Translations under genes and position numbers: made by a program
Notes under the pieces: generated by a model
Databases searched by the model: none
Told to the model about the DNA's origin: nothing
Seen by the model: the letters and a program-made list of their open reading frames with translations, nothing else
In this document: positions 11,730-26,700 of the stretch, in pieces
Numbering within the stretch: the first letter of the stretch is position 1
Layout of the letters: the number at the start of each line of letters is the position of its first letter
DNA from: Delphinus delphis
Lineage: Eukaryota; Chordata; Mammalia; Artiodactyla; Delphinidae
NCBI RefSeq assembly: GCF_949987515.2
Contig: NC_082698.1
Span: 2,621,501 to 2,685,500, forward strand
Length of the DNA: 64,000 nucleotides
Direction of reading: 5' to 3'

Positions 11730-14700
11730 ACGGTTAGAATCCTTACAATATTGAAAAGAAGCAGTTGAGAAATAATAAGGAAGAAAGATAAGCAGAAACA
11801 TTTGACAACCCCATAGAACATGTGCTAAGTATCTCCAAACAAGTGGTTTGGTGTTTTCTTTGTTTTCGTTTTTCTTTTAATAAATTTATTTATTTTATTT
11901 ATTTATTTCTGGCTGCGTTGGGTCTTCGTTGCTGCGCACGGGCTTTCTCTAGCTGCAGGGAGCAGGGGCTACTCTCCGTTGCGGTGCGCGGGCTTCTCAT
12001 TGCTGTGGCTTCTCTTGTTGCAGAGCACAGGCTCTAGGCGTGTGGGCTTCAGTAGTTGTGGCACGTGGGCTCAGTAGTTGTGGCACACGGCGGGCTCTAG
12101 AGCGCAGGCTCAGTAGTTGTGGCTCACGGGCTTAGCTGCTCCGCGGCCTGTGAGACCTTCCCAGACCAGGGCTCGAACCCGTGTCCCCTGCACCGGCAGG
12201 CGGATTCTTAACCACTGCACCACCAGGGAAGTCCCAAGTGGTTTGGTTTTTAACCACAAAACTCAACTACAATTTTCTTACCCGGCAGCTCCATCACTAA
12301 GGAGAGCAAAAGCATGAGCTCTGCAATTTAGTTTACCCTATTTCTCAGATCCAGACAATGGATCTTAATATGTATCCTATCAGTTTCATGAACTATTTGG
12401 AAACTAGAATATTTTTTTAAAGAAAATTAAAAACCTATAATACACTTTCCCTAAAATATCTTTATGCATGGTAAGAACTCAGTTGTCAAGTTTCCTCTGG
12501 GAAAGTAGACAAAGAGTTATTCTGATGACTGCCAGAATACCTCCTCTATGTTACCGATAGGTTGGACACTGGCCAGAAAATTCTATTGTGGTCTAAGCTA
12601 AAGCATTCGCAAAACGTCAGAGCAAAAATAAATAGATAAAAATATATGAACAGATATAACAACTGAAAAGCATCAGTGGCAGAACTGAAAAGTTAGCATT
12701 TCTTAAAACATACCATTTGAAAACAAGATTTACTTACCCAGTACTATTTAGTATTTCCAGAATCTGTCTGCTGAAGCCACACTTGGCTTCCTAAATTTAG
12801 AAAAAAACCAATTTTAGGATGAACTGCATTTCCCGCACAGCCCACTAGCATGGTTGTATCTCATGCTCTGTCAAGGGGGACAGCACCTGCAGAAGGCAGC
12901 CACCTCCCAGGGCCGCTTCACATCAAGAGCCGTCAGAGGAATAAGACCTGCACCTTCAGGACTGACCCATCCAGACGTCGTCCGAGACGCACAGCCCCTA
13001 GACTTACCTCAGTTTGTAGCCACTGGAGATGACCCGTGCTCTAACATTATAACCTTTGTGGTCAGAAAGGTCCTGAGTTAAACCCTGAGGCTTCTCTTGC
13101 CCCTTCTCTATTTCACTCAGACGGCCTCAACTCCACCTTTCTGCAATGATTAGGGTCATTGTTTTCCTACTCCCAACTGGACTTCTACTCCCACTTTTTA
13201 AATCTTTACACTATAGAGCACCAAACTTTTCTGAGGTTATGGGAAAATCTTACAGTTTTTTTCACGCCCCAGGATTCCAACTCCCAATCCTTTGGGAAAG
13301 ACCTGGCACCACATAAACACCTTAACTGCACTAATGATTCTGTTCCCAGAATTTATGCATACTTCCTGGGCTTCCAGGAAAAAAAGGATAAAAATCTGCT
13401 TTAAATAACCACCAAGAAGAAAAAAAAAAGGTATAACGCGGGAAGTAGAGAACCAAACTGCACACTCCAGGAGTCGACAGCAGCTAACAGAACCAGTCCA
13501 GTGTTAACAGTGCTGACCACGTTAGCTCACAAAGTTTGGCAGCAGGAAGAAATGCACCCCACTGAGATTTGATGATAAAGTCAAGCAAAATGTAGATCAC
13601 TTTGTTTGATCTCCATAAGCACCAACTGAGGCCTGGATAACTTCCTGCTACCACTACAGCTTCATTAGCTAAAGCCAGGAAAAAAAGATTTAAGTGTCCC
13701 CTTGCTGCAGATAACATCAAAAGAAATTTAAAATAAAACCATTTTGGAGTTCTTTACCTGTTTGTTTCCTTTCATAAAGAGCATCACAGAAGCTTTATTT
13801 GTCAGTACTTTGAGCCTGAAGAGAGAAAATGGATATAAAACGGCTCAGCTAAATTACTAAACAGCACTGTCACTCTGCTTCATGAGCAGCGAACATCTTT
13901 GAGGGAGAGCAGGATGAGGGTCCACAGCTTTGAGTGGCATTAAACAAGCAAACGCACTGACATTTTCCTTTATTTCACTGTCTCCCTGAGCCACTGTAAA
14001 ACACAATATGGCTTTTTAAGGCAATGAGTGTGCCTTCAAGTTGCAAGTTAAGCCCATCAACTCACAGAACTAAAAACATAATAACCAACTCAATAAGGAA
14101 TTGTTCAGTAAGGGACCTACACACTGAGCCCACCCAGAATTTCCAGAACTACACGTGTGTGTCCCTTTCCCATCATGAGGCCCGCATGGCTCTACACTCT
14201 TCACGCCCACAAGGTCCCACCTGGAGGGAGAAGCGCTAAATCTTGGAGCACCAACCAACACCAGCTGCTAAAATCAAATGCTCTCGTCTTGACTTTATGT
14301 TTGGTACTTTATACCATCTTTCAAACCTCATGATCTAACTGCTGTCAGGAATGCTAACCATCTACATGCAGCCTAGAGCCCAGTAACGACTCTCAGCAAC
14401 AGCCCGCAGCAGGACAACGGGCTGCTGAAGGGCCTCTAGGCCCCAGTGGACAATGGTGGTCACAGCACCGTGTTCTCCTCCTTCCACGTGCTCTGGATCA
14501 TTCATGGCTCCAAATCTCCTCAGAGAAAAAAGGTATCACAAACGAGACACACCAATCATGCACAAAGCTACGTCACATACATGTTCATGTGGTACAATCA
14601 GCTAATTCTCAGAAAGACCGCAATCACGCACCTGGAGACCCAACTACCGGGATCCAGGGAACCAAACAGGTCCCTCTGTCCCACCCACAGAGACATGGCC

Positions 14701-17700
14701 AAGCCCAGGAACTCAGGCTCCTGCACTCTGCTTTCCAGGAGCCCTTTAAATTTTNNNNNNNNNNNNNNNNNNNNNNNNNNNNNNNNNNNNNNNNNNNNNN
14801 NNNNNNNNNNNNNNNNNNNNNNNNNNNNNNNNNNNNNNNNNNNNNNNNNNNNNNNNNNNNNNNNNNNNNNNNNNNNNNNNNNNNNNNNNNNNNNNNNNNN
14901 NNNNNNNNNNNNNNNNNNNNNNNNNNNNNNNNNNNNNNNNNNNNNNNNNNNNNNTATGCAAACTATGAGGACTACTTCATCAATCAGAAACAGATAAATG
15001 AGGTGTTTATTATTAAACACTTTTGGAAAATCTCAAAATGTTAAATGATAAGAAAATTACAACAGGAAGTTTTACCTTACCAAGTCAAGCCCCGACTAGG
15101 AATGGCTGATATGCTGCTGTATTTCAAAATAAATTGCTTTTTAATCCTCTACATTAATTAATATTTATTACATTTAAAATCCTAACTTTAAGTCTTCCTA
15201 CTGGCCAAAGCCCAAACTTTCTATAAGATAAAGTCTCTGAAAGCAGATTGAGATCCTTCATAAAACTAAGAGAGATTTTACAGCTCTAAAATCGCCTCAA
15301 ATTTTTAAATTACCACAGTTCTTCGAAAGGCAGTGAGAAATCCCCCAAGTGTTTACACACGAACTCCATGCACAGCATCTGCTTTCCACACTCAACCACT
15401 TTTCACAGCGTTCTACCAGGATAGTGACAGCAACAGAAGAAAACACAAGTAAGCCAGCTTTAGGCTGTGAGCTGGAACCGCTACTAAAACCTGAACGCCA
15501 AGACAACTGGATCCCAGCTCCGAAATGGAGAGAACTAAAATTTGGTCGTTCCATGGTGACAATGACATTTCTATCAAACAAAGACTATCCTCCACATAAT
15601 CATTAAATCGGTACAAAATTTTCTCCATCCAAATCAGACCTTCCCAAGTCTGCATGACTAGTTTGCAAATGACACAATTATGACTTTGGCATACAAAAGC
15701 AAGTCTCTGATTTCTACATAGAAAGAGTAATGCAAAAACTGAAAATTTAAAAATGTTTTTAAAATAATAGCAGACTGAAACTTTTAAAATGCTTACCTTT
15801 CCTCTAACTTGGGGGCTTTGGGGCAAATTGTATCTAGTTCTTTAGATGCTTCTAGCTCCTAAAATAAACATACATGTAAGTTTAAGAAACATTTATTATA
15901 ACATAAATCTCCTTGGTCATGCCATAATATAAAATATTAATGAATCACCTCATCAGAAATACTCCGTATTTATTTCAGATTCATATTCATAAAGGTAGAA
16001 CCTTAAGAAATTTATCTTTAGATTTAATACAGCACTTATAAAAGCATGCTTAAATATGAAAATTCTTTATAAGGTCTAGTCTTCTCAAGTCTAACCTTAA
16101 TTATATCAAGTCCTCCTATGAGCTCTCCAGAAACATAGAGCTGGGGATAGGTGGGCCAATTGGAATAGGTTTTGAGGCCCTGACGAACTTCTTCATCTGA
16201 GAAGACATCGAAGCTGCTAAACTGAATATTATGTTTGTTAAGAATTTCCACCATCTGCTTGCTGAAACCTGCATACAGAAAAAGAAAATCAAGAACTTAA
16301 CTTCTCTCTCAAATACACACAATTTTAAATTAATTCAGATTACATGTTATCTACTGAACATAGATGCCTGCCTCTATTTTACCAATGATGTAATTAGCAT
16401 GGCTGAGTAGTATGTAATGAGGAAGCAAAGTCCAAGAACCCCTTCTCTGACGTTGAACCACATCACATGCTCAGGTATGGCTTAACTTTTTAAAGTATCA
16501 TGAGTTTAAACAAACAAAAAAAAACAAAGTATGTTTATTTATCGAAGTTCCTCTTCAATATTAGGTATTTTTGTTGTAGGAAAAACAGTACTGGCCAAAA
16601 AGCAGAGACCTCAAGCCCCAGCACCAGCTCCATTCACCAAGGGGAGGCACAGTTCAGGCCTGGACAGCCACCTCTGCCCCCCTGCACTTTCCCATCAATC
16701 AGGGGACTGACATGGATGCCCAGACAGTCCCTCCCAGCTCTGCTGTTCTGTGAATCTATGAGAATCAACACTAGGTGGAGGAAAAAACTCTACAATTGTT
16801 ATTTTTAACTAGTACTTGACCATACTTGGAAACCCAATTCTGTTTGCTTTCTACTGCCCTTTTACTACTTACTGCGTACCCATTTCAATAGTTCTCAATT
16901 TTCATCATCCCTAAACAGAATAAATTAAAAATCAAGAAGCAGTGTGTTCTCTTTTAGTCTAGAATGGATATAGCACATTGGATTTCAGAGCTATCTTCTC
17001 TGTTGTTATACATGAACTGTCAGTAGACTGCTGGTATCCTTTCTCATCTGGTGTCATAACTTGACAGTTTCTTTTCTAAAACTATTTATATTCCCCAAAG
17101 TATGTAATGTGATTTTTTTTTTTACCTCACTGTAGTGACAATCTTATGTTCCATGATTTGATTATACTTTTTTTTGTTCTGTACTTTTTTGACATCATTT
17201 TCTTATTATGACATTAGTACTGAAGAATAAGAGTGTGAATATCAGTCTTTTATAAACCTATTAGTCTTGTCTGAAAAGAGAGTATTTTTCTTTCTATAAG
17301 CTCATTCTTCCCCATTGTTTTTCAATACTCTGTACTCTACGCTTTCACATTCCATCATTCTTGTTTTCAAACAGTCGTAATCCGCTGGAAAATAACCTTC
17401 AGATTCAAAATTCCTGGAAGATTTAACAGCATCTGCAATTATTTTTAAATAAAATCAAACCATGAAATTCAGTATAAAATTAACTGTATGAAGAGGCTTT
17501 ACCTGATGTCATGCAAAAAGCACTTTTACTATTAAAACACGGATCTATTACTGGCTCCAGACATTTTTAGATCTGCCGTTCATTGAGATGAAGTACCAGT
17601 ATTTATTTGTATAGCACATAAGTTGCTTTTCCTACAACTGAAGTGTTAAGTTCATGTACAGCCCGAAGTAAAACACTGATTCTGAAATTTTTCATTCATC

Positions 17701-20700
17701 TGGGAGTTCATTAGTAAACAGCTAACGGCTGATTGCTGGTAGTTATTCTGTTGCCAATATATTAACTCACTTCTACTGTAACTGGCTGAGAAAAAGCTTT
17801 ATTTTTGCTTTAGGCAATTACATGCAGACTAGAAAGATTGATTGGTAGAGTTGCATTTTTAAGGGTTAAAGAGGCAGACTGGATAAAAGAGGCTTAAGGA
17901 TAAAATAGTGAGAAGGCTTTATTCTAATAACAAAATGTTTATACCCACTTTTTTTTTAGGAAAAATGCATGCATGCAATAAAAATATTTAAAAGTAGAAA
18001 AACCACGTTTAACTGTCCCAGAACCACCATTTCTACCCACAATCATTTCTGCTCATGACAGAAGACATGAATAAGGAGCCTAACTGTCCCACTACGTAAC
18101 AACAACGAGACCCTAAAGAACACTGTGGAACCTGCAATGTTTTTGTGTCTGATTTAAAAAGTAAAACAGTTAGATGACTCTCACTGCAAGAGAAATTTTT
18201 GCACTGTGGTTCAAATACCTTTTGCTTTGCTAAAAGCTTTGTTAGTAGAAATAGATACAAGAATTCCCAAATAACGTGATTAACCTGCATGTTGAAGGAT
18301 TTATCATTCTGTTTAAAAAGATGTACATCTCAGCTCTTCTTGAAAATCATCCTAAAACATGAGAGCCCTCTCTTTCCTGTCCTCCTGAGCAGCACAGAAT
18401 AAGGATAATCTAATTCTCTGACGACTGAGACCCTATCAACATGTCAGGCTCCTAATACACCATACCATTCTCTAGGTAGAGCCCGAAAGTGAAGGTCGAG
18501 AAGACAGAGATGTGCAATGTGCAGGGGCTGGGCTGAGTCCAAGTAGATTCCAGGGCAGACCCCGAAACGGCTTTCAAGGTCTCCTTGATGCAAAATTTAA
18601 ATGTTATTCATTCATGTTTTTCTGATTAACTGAAAGCAAGGTGGGGGCCCACTAATGAAAAATCAAGTGTAGCTCTACTCCACAACGGGCGTCCAAAGGG
18701 AGTAATGCGTGTTACTGACGGTAGTGCTTTCAAAGTGAATGCTGTGCAAAATATGGAAATACCAGCCACTTGAGCTCGTAAGCACTGATGGCCATTCTTT
18801 TATAAAGGAGGCTCTGCCTACGCCTCATCTCTAACATACCACCAGAAAAGCAAAAACAATTGTCCACTAAACAGGCTCAGAAAGGAAGAGGGTGAAAGTC
18901 GTGTACATTCCTGTAAAAGAACAGTTTGAAGATAAAGGCAGTTTGTGTAGCAGTGCACACAGAAAAGGACAAACAGAATCAGAGCAGCATCAGTGAAGGA
19001 AGCAGCAGGGCACAGTCACAATAAAAGACTCCCAATTAATCCTTAAGTAGATGTTTTTTCAAAGAATACCAAAACTCTAAAATAATCTATTTACTATATG
19101 CGATAGAAAGACATGATGTAACAGAAACCAAAATACTGGGAAACAGAAAAGCCTATTAAAGTGTAGTTATAAAAATTATAAACAATAAAATAAGTACCTG
19201 TATGGAATGAAACTCTGTTTATAATAGGTATCAAAATATTTTTTTAATTCCCCAAGTATTTATCTAAATGTCTATAATACAGCGTTTTTTCCTATTGCTC
19301 TGAAATGTTTCAAAGTTTCTTTTTATTCTACCTCGTTATTTGTACAGTCTTCCAAATGTCACTCATACGGTTAATATAAAAATGGCTAGAAATACATCAT
19401 AAATCCAGTCTAATGAAAAGGTAAGCAGAAAAATGATTATTTCTAAGTATAATTCTAATTTATTTGAATAATCATATCACATCTGAATTGAAAAGGCTCT
19501 CCAAGACTGGCTCCAACCCCCAACACCCAAAGAAGAAGTGAAGTCACACGGAAGGTAACTGATTTGTACCTCAAGTTATCAAGGCAGGTGGCAGGCATAG
19601 GGGCAGTTAGGACTGCAGCTCACCTCACCTGTCGTGACATCTAGTCTGCTAGGCTTTCCAGTATATCTACCACCTTCCCCTCTGCTGCCTCAGAATACCT
19701 TCCCTAAGCTTCAGTTTTTACCACCTGCCAATTTCATTAGGTTATTATTCAGAAACGATTAAGAGAACACTACTGTTCATTCCCAAAGGAAATAATACTC
19801 TACTGGTTTTACTGTAGGTTTCCTGTGTATAACCTGTCCCACCGGTTCCTCCACATCCTACAACCAGTTCTACAGCACTTCAGGCTTCAATGAAGGCATT
19901 AAATAAAATCCACTGGACTGATTTAAGTCCCTGTTATTAGGTCACCACATAAAGTACCAGAAGTGATTTTCATGCCTGATGGGAGAAATTGAACCAGCTG
20001 CAACATCCATTAAAAACCAACATCCAAAACACAGAGACTATCTGTTGCTATCTTTGGTTAACTCTAGTATAGACTAAGTTAGCCTTTCAATACACAAACA
20101 GCAGGCATCTGACATGGAAATACTGGCAAGGAAAATTTTCAAGCATAACTGAGAGAAAAAGGAACCATTTCTTTATCTTCCTAAGACAGAATTCATCATG
20201 AAACTTTACGTTTAAAACTAGACTGTTTCATACTTTAATATGTAATTTGCTAACTATACAGGGAAGAATTTACAATTAACTTTATATTGGAAGCTTGGCT
20301 ATATTATAAAGTCACACTGGCCATGCAGTAATCACATCAATAACGCACTCAACTTTCCTGCCACCTGTCTTAATAAATCCCTCCTGTGCAGTTGAAACAA
20401 ACATGCATCACCAAAAGGCATTAAATGCTCCATTATGCAGCATAATAATGTTGTACAAGGCACAGTAAAAAGAGAACAACGTAACCCCAATACCAGAGGG
20501 GCCAAATAACTCTGAGACTTACTCAAGGACAAAATTCCAAGCATACCTGTGGTAAGACAATAAGAGTGACTATAAGCCACAGAAGTGGGAATCTTTAAAT
20601 TATGAGCAGCTACAAATTGGAATTGACATCAATGGTGAATAATACAGGCATGAGACGTTGAGAGAAAACAGAAGTACACCGGGTAGACACAGGAACACTA

Positions 20701-23700
20701 CTGCAATTCTGTACATTTTCAAACTGCTGAATCTGGACTATGTGAATAAAAGGAGGCTGCCAAGAAAGAGAGGTAAGTGTTAAGAGCAAAATTAACTGAA
20801 CAGCCCAAAAGCCCATTAATGGAGACAGCAGTCTGGCAGCCGGAACCTAATCCCAACTCTGCTACCCAGCGACCCGAGCAAGTCACCTTCACTGGGACTT
20901 GGGTAGTAGACAACAAAGATTTTGAATCAGATGATTTCCAAGATGCCTTTTGGTGCCAACATTCTCCGAGTCTACACTGCAAACGAGTTCTCACACCTAA
21001 TTACAGGATCTCCTGGGAGTTATAGCGTGTCCCGCTCTCCTAAGGGTGTCTGGACACAAGTCTCAGATATATGGCGCAGCCTGCACAGAGCGCACCGCCT
21101 CAACTGCGCCCCTCCCGGGGAGTATCCTCCGAGCGGCCCCTTACCGCAGCGCGGCTCCTGAGGAGTTCCCTTCATGAACAACATGCAGCGGGCAGCGTGA
21201 GTTAACTTCTTCAGGCGAAGGCTGAGGTCTTCCTTCGGGTGCTCATTACCACTGGGTGGGAAGGAGCCGCTAGACGCATGTCGTTGAACCTTTTTAGTCA
21301 ACTCTGGGGCATGGGCACCATCTAATCGGTCCATTTTCTGAGAATTCTAAAGTTAAAAAAGTCATTTAGAGTATGTGTGCATTTCTTCATCATCTCTATA
21401 TTTCAGGCTCTAAAATTACAACGAGCACAAATCCATAGCTCTAGCCAGTTTTTAAAGAGGTCAACATTACCACTGGAAAAGTTTTTTAAACTCTGATTAC
21501 AGATTACCTGCTATGCATCTCAATTTTAGAAATAAATAATTTTCTTCTTTCTTTTTAGGAACATACTAGGAAAACGGCACTACCTCTCAAACCAGGTCAG
21601 AAAGGATTTCCCCACCCTCGCTGGGATCAAATCTACTCAAGTATAAATGAGGTACCTGGGGGACCATGCTAACACCCAGAGGTACCCTGAAGCACTGATT
21701 TGCACCCACCTCCTAAAGGAGTCATTAATCAAACCAGAACCAGCCAGATGTTTCATTACGTCCAGGCACATGCCCCGAACAACCAACTTCTGACCCAACT
21801 CAGGGAACATTCTGGGTTTACAACCATGTATCTAGAATTTTTCTCCAATCCCGGTGGCTGGACCTCCACAGTCCATGCCCCTTTTCCAGGACCCCTAAGG
21901 CCAAGTAAACGATGAGACTACAAGAAGGGCAAAGCCAGGAGCAAGCAAATGCCTAATGTTTAGGGAGCAGGGGAGAGGGCAAAGGAACCAGCACAGACAG
22001 CCCGTGGCCCACTGCAGGCAGACGACCTCTTCTGCCATCTTATCCTTACCTTGAAAAACAGAAAGGTGGGAACAGAACTAATTTCATATTTTTCAGATAC
22101 TTCAGGAACAGCTTCAGCTTCCAACTTTAAAATAAAAGAATTTAAGCGTGATTATAAAAAGATCCTTTTTTACTACTTCAATATGTAAATCAGTTTCACA
22201 TGCATTATCCCTTCAAGTAGTTGATGTTTTTAAAGAGTATGCTACAAAAGTTTATGACACATTTACATTTAAATGAGACCCACTGGGCTGGCATGTCATC
22301 CACTGAGTCTGCAGTATCAAAACAGGTTCAGAGGTTTTTATTTTGTTGCACATTTCAAAAGATGCCTGGAGGCTGTGAATAAAATTTTTGGTGCACTAGT
22401 GACCTAGTAAATTTTCAATCATATGCAGCTACGACTATATTGAAATCCATAAATCACTGACCCCAGTTATGTCATGATTACAGTGCTTATTTTCTGCCCA
22501 CAGCAATTCTTGCTGTTTGCTCTATTGACTAATTTCAAGAGGCAGTACATCATGACTGACAGTTGCAGCCTTCTGCAAATTATGAAGCAAAAAGGAGTAT
22601 TTCTTCAATAAACTATTGATGTCTGATAAATTTTACTTTTAACTCCTGCAAGGCTGTTGGACCCAAAGCAGATACCTTGCTAGGTTACTTGCTTCTGGGT
22701 CTATTCATACATTTAAATGCATTTTAAATAAGATGACCACATTGTATTCGACAATTTCCTTGAAGCCCTTCAACAAGATCTGATGTGGTATCTGATACAT
22801 AAGCTTAAACAGTATTTAGTAACGCCCTTTCTAAACAATTAAAACACAATTACCTCAAGCTTTTTACTCGGACTTTCTAAACTGTATACTTTGAGAAAGA
22901 CTGAGATACATTGTATCTTTCCCTCAGGGGACTGTCAATGTAATATAAACTCTGAAAACCAATAAAAATCTAAATTCACACTACACCTGTAGGAAATAAA
23001 ATTTATTGATAAATTCTACTGCTAAAGAGTTTAAACTATATACACTGCATTCTTTCAGGAGTGAAAGATCCCCACCGGGCTGGAGACACTATTTTTGTCT
23101 GGAGCCCTAGCCCATCAAACGGGCGGCAGTGACAAAGCGGGAAGCAGCCGTCTGTCTTTGGCGTGTGTCTCCAGGCCATGCACCCTTGGGTGCTCTCTTA
23201 TCACCTTAATTCTCGTTTCTTTACAACGCCCTTTTGAAACAATATTTTAAATTATTTTCATTCTCCATTGTGAAAAATTATATACATTTTAAAGTCGTTG
23301 TCAAACGTACAATAAAACTGAAAAAAGAACAAAGAGAAGGTAAAGCACTTGGAGACAGCTATTTAGAAGAGACTCTTTCTAAGATATAAGAAACTTCTGT
23401 GCCATATTCCTTCATACAGTTCCACACTCAGACCAAAGAAGAGCACAAAGGTGATGACAAAGGCAGCGCATCACTGTCTGTCTTTCGGCTAACATCTGGT
23501 GAGTGCCCACCACACACTGGGCACTGACTGGGCCAGGCTCAGTGAAGATCCCCATCGCTGGCACTCCTGGATTCTAACAGAAAAGTAATACAAATCAAAA
23601 ACCAGGTAACACTAAGTAGAAACAAGATAATAGAGTTTTAAACCAGAACAAAACAAGCAGCATCCTGACTCATACAATCAAATTCCTATATGCTTTTGAA

Positions 23701-26700
23701 ACTTGATCTCTTCTCACATTCCCGCTGGTTTCCAGTAGGGTCCCTTACTGACAACTCTTCTGGGAAGCAAATGATGCTCTTGAAATTCCTGCTGAAGCCA
23801 GGAGGATCGCTACACGTGCCTCCCTTAAATGAGCTCCCAGAAGACGAGATCTTAATAAGACACAGGCAATGGTGACAGGCAAATCCTCCTGAGCCTGGGC
23901 CAGGAGCACCATTAAAGGCAAAGCCGTTCCCCAGAATATCAAGGGCACCTGAAGTCCGAAACCTTCACAACACTAAAACTCTTTAGAAATACTTCCGTTG
24001 GATGTAAGACAACATAACCGTTAATAACAATGGAAGCAGAAGATAAATGTATAAATACTAAAAATTTTTAATTTTAATTTTCTTCTGCATTCCGAAGAGA
24101 CCAAAGATGGCCAATAAGAGCTAATACCTTCCTTGGAGGCCTGCTCTGTGCCATAAACCACGACATGCCTTTACATGAGAGCACCTAGACCTGTCACAGC
24201 CTGGGAAGTATGGGGCATGTAATCATCTCAGCTTCACAGGGAGCCAGGTAAAGAGGTCACTCCAGACACAGTTAATAAGCAGCAGGACTGAGAAACAAAC
24301 CCATGTTTGTTTGACTACAAAGCCTGTGCTTTTTTCACCTATACTAGGTTAACTTTTCTACTACAACAATCAAACAAGAAATAGTCAAATTTCAAAGATA
24401 GGACTTATACATGACTTCAGGACAAAACAGACACGAATACTTCCAGAATGGATTCCCAGCCGGAAGGCCTTTGGGGGAACCACGTGCTTCCTATACCGTG
24501 AATCTCAAACGTGGCCCCTCCCCACGCAGCGTGCTTTGTGTCTGTGGAGAAGGGGGAGGAGGGCAGGGAGGTGTTACTAAAGCAAGATGAGTCCAGAGGA
24601 AGGGAATTCTGCATCATCTCCTTCAATTTACCAGGGTCACCACTGACCATCGTGATGATAATGGCTAACACCGTTCTAAGTACGTTCAGGCACTGAGTTC
24701 ACTTAACCGTCACAGTAGGTACTGTCTTAAGGAAGAAACTGGAACTTCAAGAGGCTAGGTAACACGGTCAAGAGCACACCACCGTTGGGCGGTGGAGCAA
24801 GGCAGTCTGGCTCCAGCCTCACTCCACTCTCCGCGGCCCTGCTGCCACTTCACCAGATCCAATGGTTATGCCTTTTTTCTTCACTTTACTGACCTTTCAG
24901 TATCATTCAGTAAGGATGACCACACCCACTTTCTCTGATACCCTTCCCTTGGCTTTCTGTGGTTTCTTTTCCTCCAACTCTCAGACTGAATCCCTGGCTT
25001 CTTCCTTCACCTCTGGCCAACCAGTACATGGCTGCACATCCCAGGACTTGGTTCTGAGTCCGCTTCTCTCACCTACACTCATTTTTCTAGAGCGGTCTCA
25101 TACAACCCCCTGCTCTAAGGAGCACCAATATGGTACTGCCACCCAAGTTCTCTCCAGGCCAGACCGCTCCTCTCGCCTCCAAGCCACACACTCGACATCT
25201 GCACTCAGATCCCTACTGGATATCTCCCACTAAACCTGTTCCTCCCCAGGGCATCCCTATCTCATTTAAGCCATCTACTTGCTCGAATCAAAAAGGAGAC
25301 AACCTTGACGAATTTTACTTCCTTCACTCCTGACATCCAATCCATCAACAGGTCTCCTGGGTGCCCCCCTCCAAAATACAAGCCGACTCAGACCACGACA
25401 TTACTTCAACATTCTCCCCACTAGTGTCCAAGGCATCTCTCACCTGGCCCAGTGAAATAGCCTCCTAACTAGTATACCTGCTTCTAGGCTGCACCCTTAC
25501 CCCCTTCAAACCATTCTCCACATGGCAGCCACAGTAATCGACTTAGGAATCAGACTATGTCACTTCCACTGTAGTTGGAATAAAACCAAAACTTGACCAC
25601 TGCCCACAAGGCCACTCGGCCCTTGCCTACCTCTCAACTTCATGTCAGAGCCTCTCCTCCTTCACTATCCTCCAGCCCCACTGGCCAACTGCTGATCCTC
25701 TGAAGTCTGCACTTGCTAAGCCTCTACCTAAAAGCTCTCTCCCAGCTCTTCCAATGACTGCCACCTTCTCATTTTTTTAACTCTCACTTATTAGATACAC
25801 CTTTTCAGCCCAACCTAAATAAAGCACCCCACCCACCCAAGTCCCCACCTTTCATAACCTGCCTATTCATTTCTTTTGCTGAACTTACTACCACCTGAAA
25901 TTACCTTGGTACTATGTGTTACCCATTTACTGTCTGTACCTTTACTGTTCCACATTCCCAGCAACTAGCATACTGTGTGGCATATAATTAAGTGTTCAAG
26001 AAATAAATTTTGAACAGAATATTGAACTAACAGTGGTCACTATTCCTAAGCCAAAATGGGAATGACTACTTGCCAGTGGTGGCAATGAGCCTCCAAGGTT
26101 AAGGCCAGAATGATGAAACTCGACATTCCAGTATAAATCAGCTATATTTCAATAAAACAGGCAAACAAACAAAACCACCTGACATTCCGGGACATTCTGT
26201 CATACCTCCTACAGGGCTTCTTTCTGCCCTGTGACAAGATACAAAAGGAAAAATTTTCAAAATCAAATTCTTTATTTGTCAGATAATCAAATATAAATTT
26301 CAAAATAGTATTTAAATTAACATTTTTGATAACTTTTTTTAACACTTTACCAAACTTAGCCCAGTAACAGCTAATAAACTATGTTAATTGTGGTATTATT
26401 TTATTACCAAGACAGCATCGATTAAAACTAGGTTATTTTTAAGATGTAACAATTCTACTAGAATTATCTGAGAGACATCTTAGAGTTCCTAAAAAATGGA
26501 ATCCTACACATGCTCTCTAAGATGCCGAATAAACTGATCAGTAGTCTCTGCTCCCACCTGCACAAAGGAAAGCAATTTAAAACAAAAACAAAAATGAACA
26601 AACAACAACAACAAAAAAAAACATGGTAAGGTAAAGGTCTCTACCTCAAGTATCCCACCATCTAGTCAAGAAACCAACAAAACGGGAATAAAATGACAGA

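Noticed and set aside
14446..15044. Frames of 140-183 codons around 14.7-15.0 kb
   Set aside because: They are open only because the 200 N are read as unknown residues.
15413..15826. 137-codon minus-strand frame touching exon 6
   Set aside because: Only the first few residues overlap exon 6, in another frame, and the rest is intron 6.
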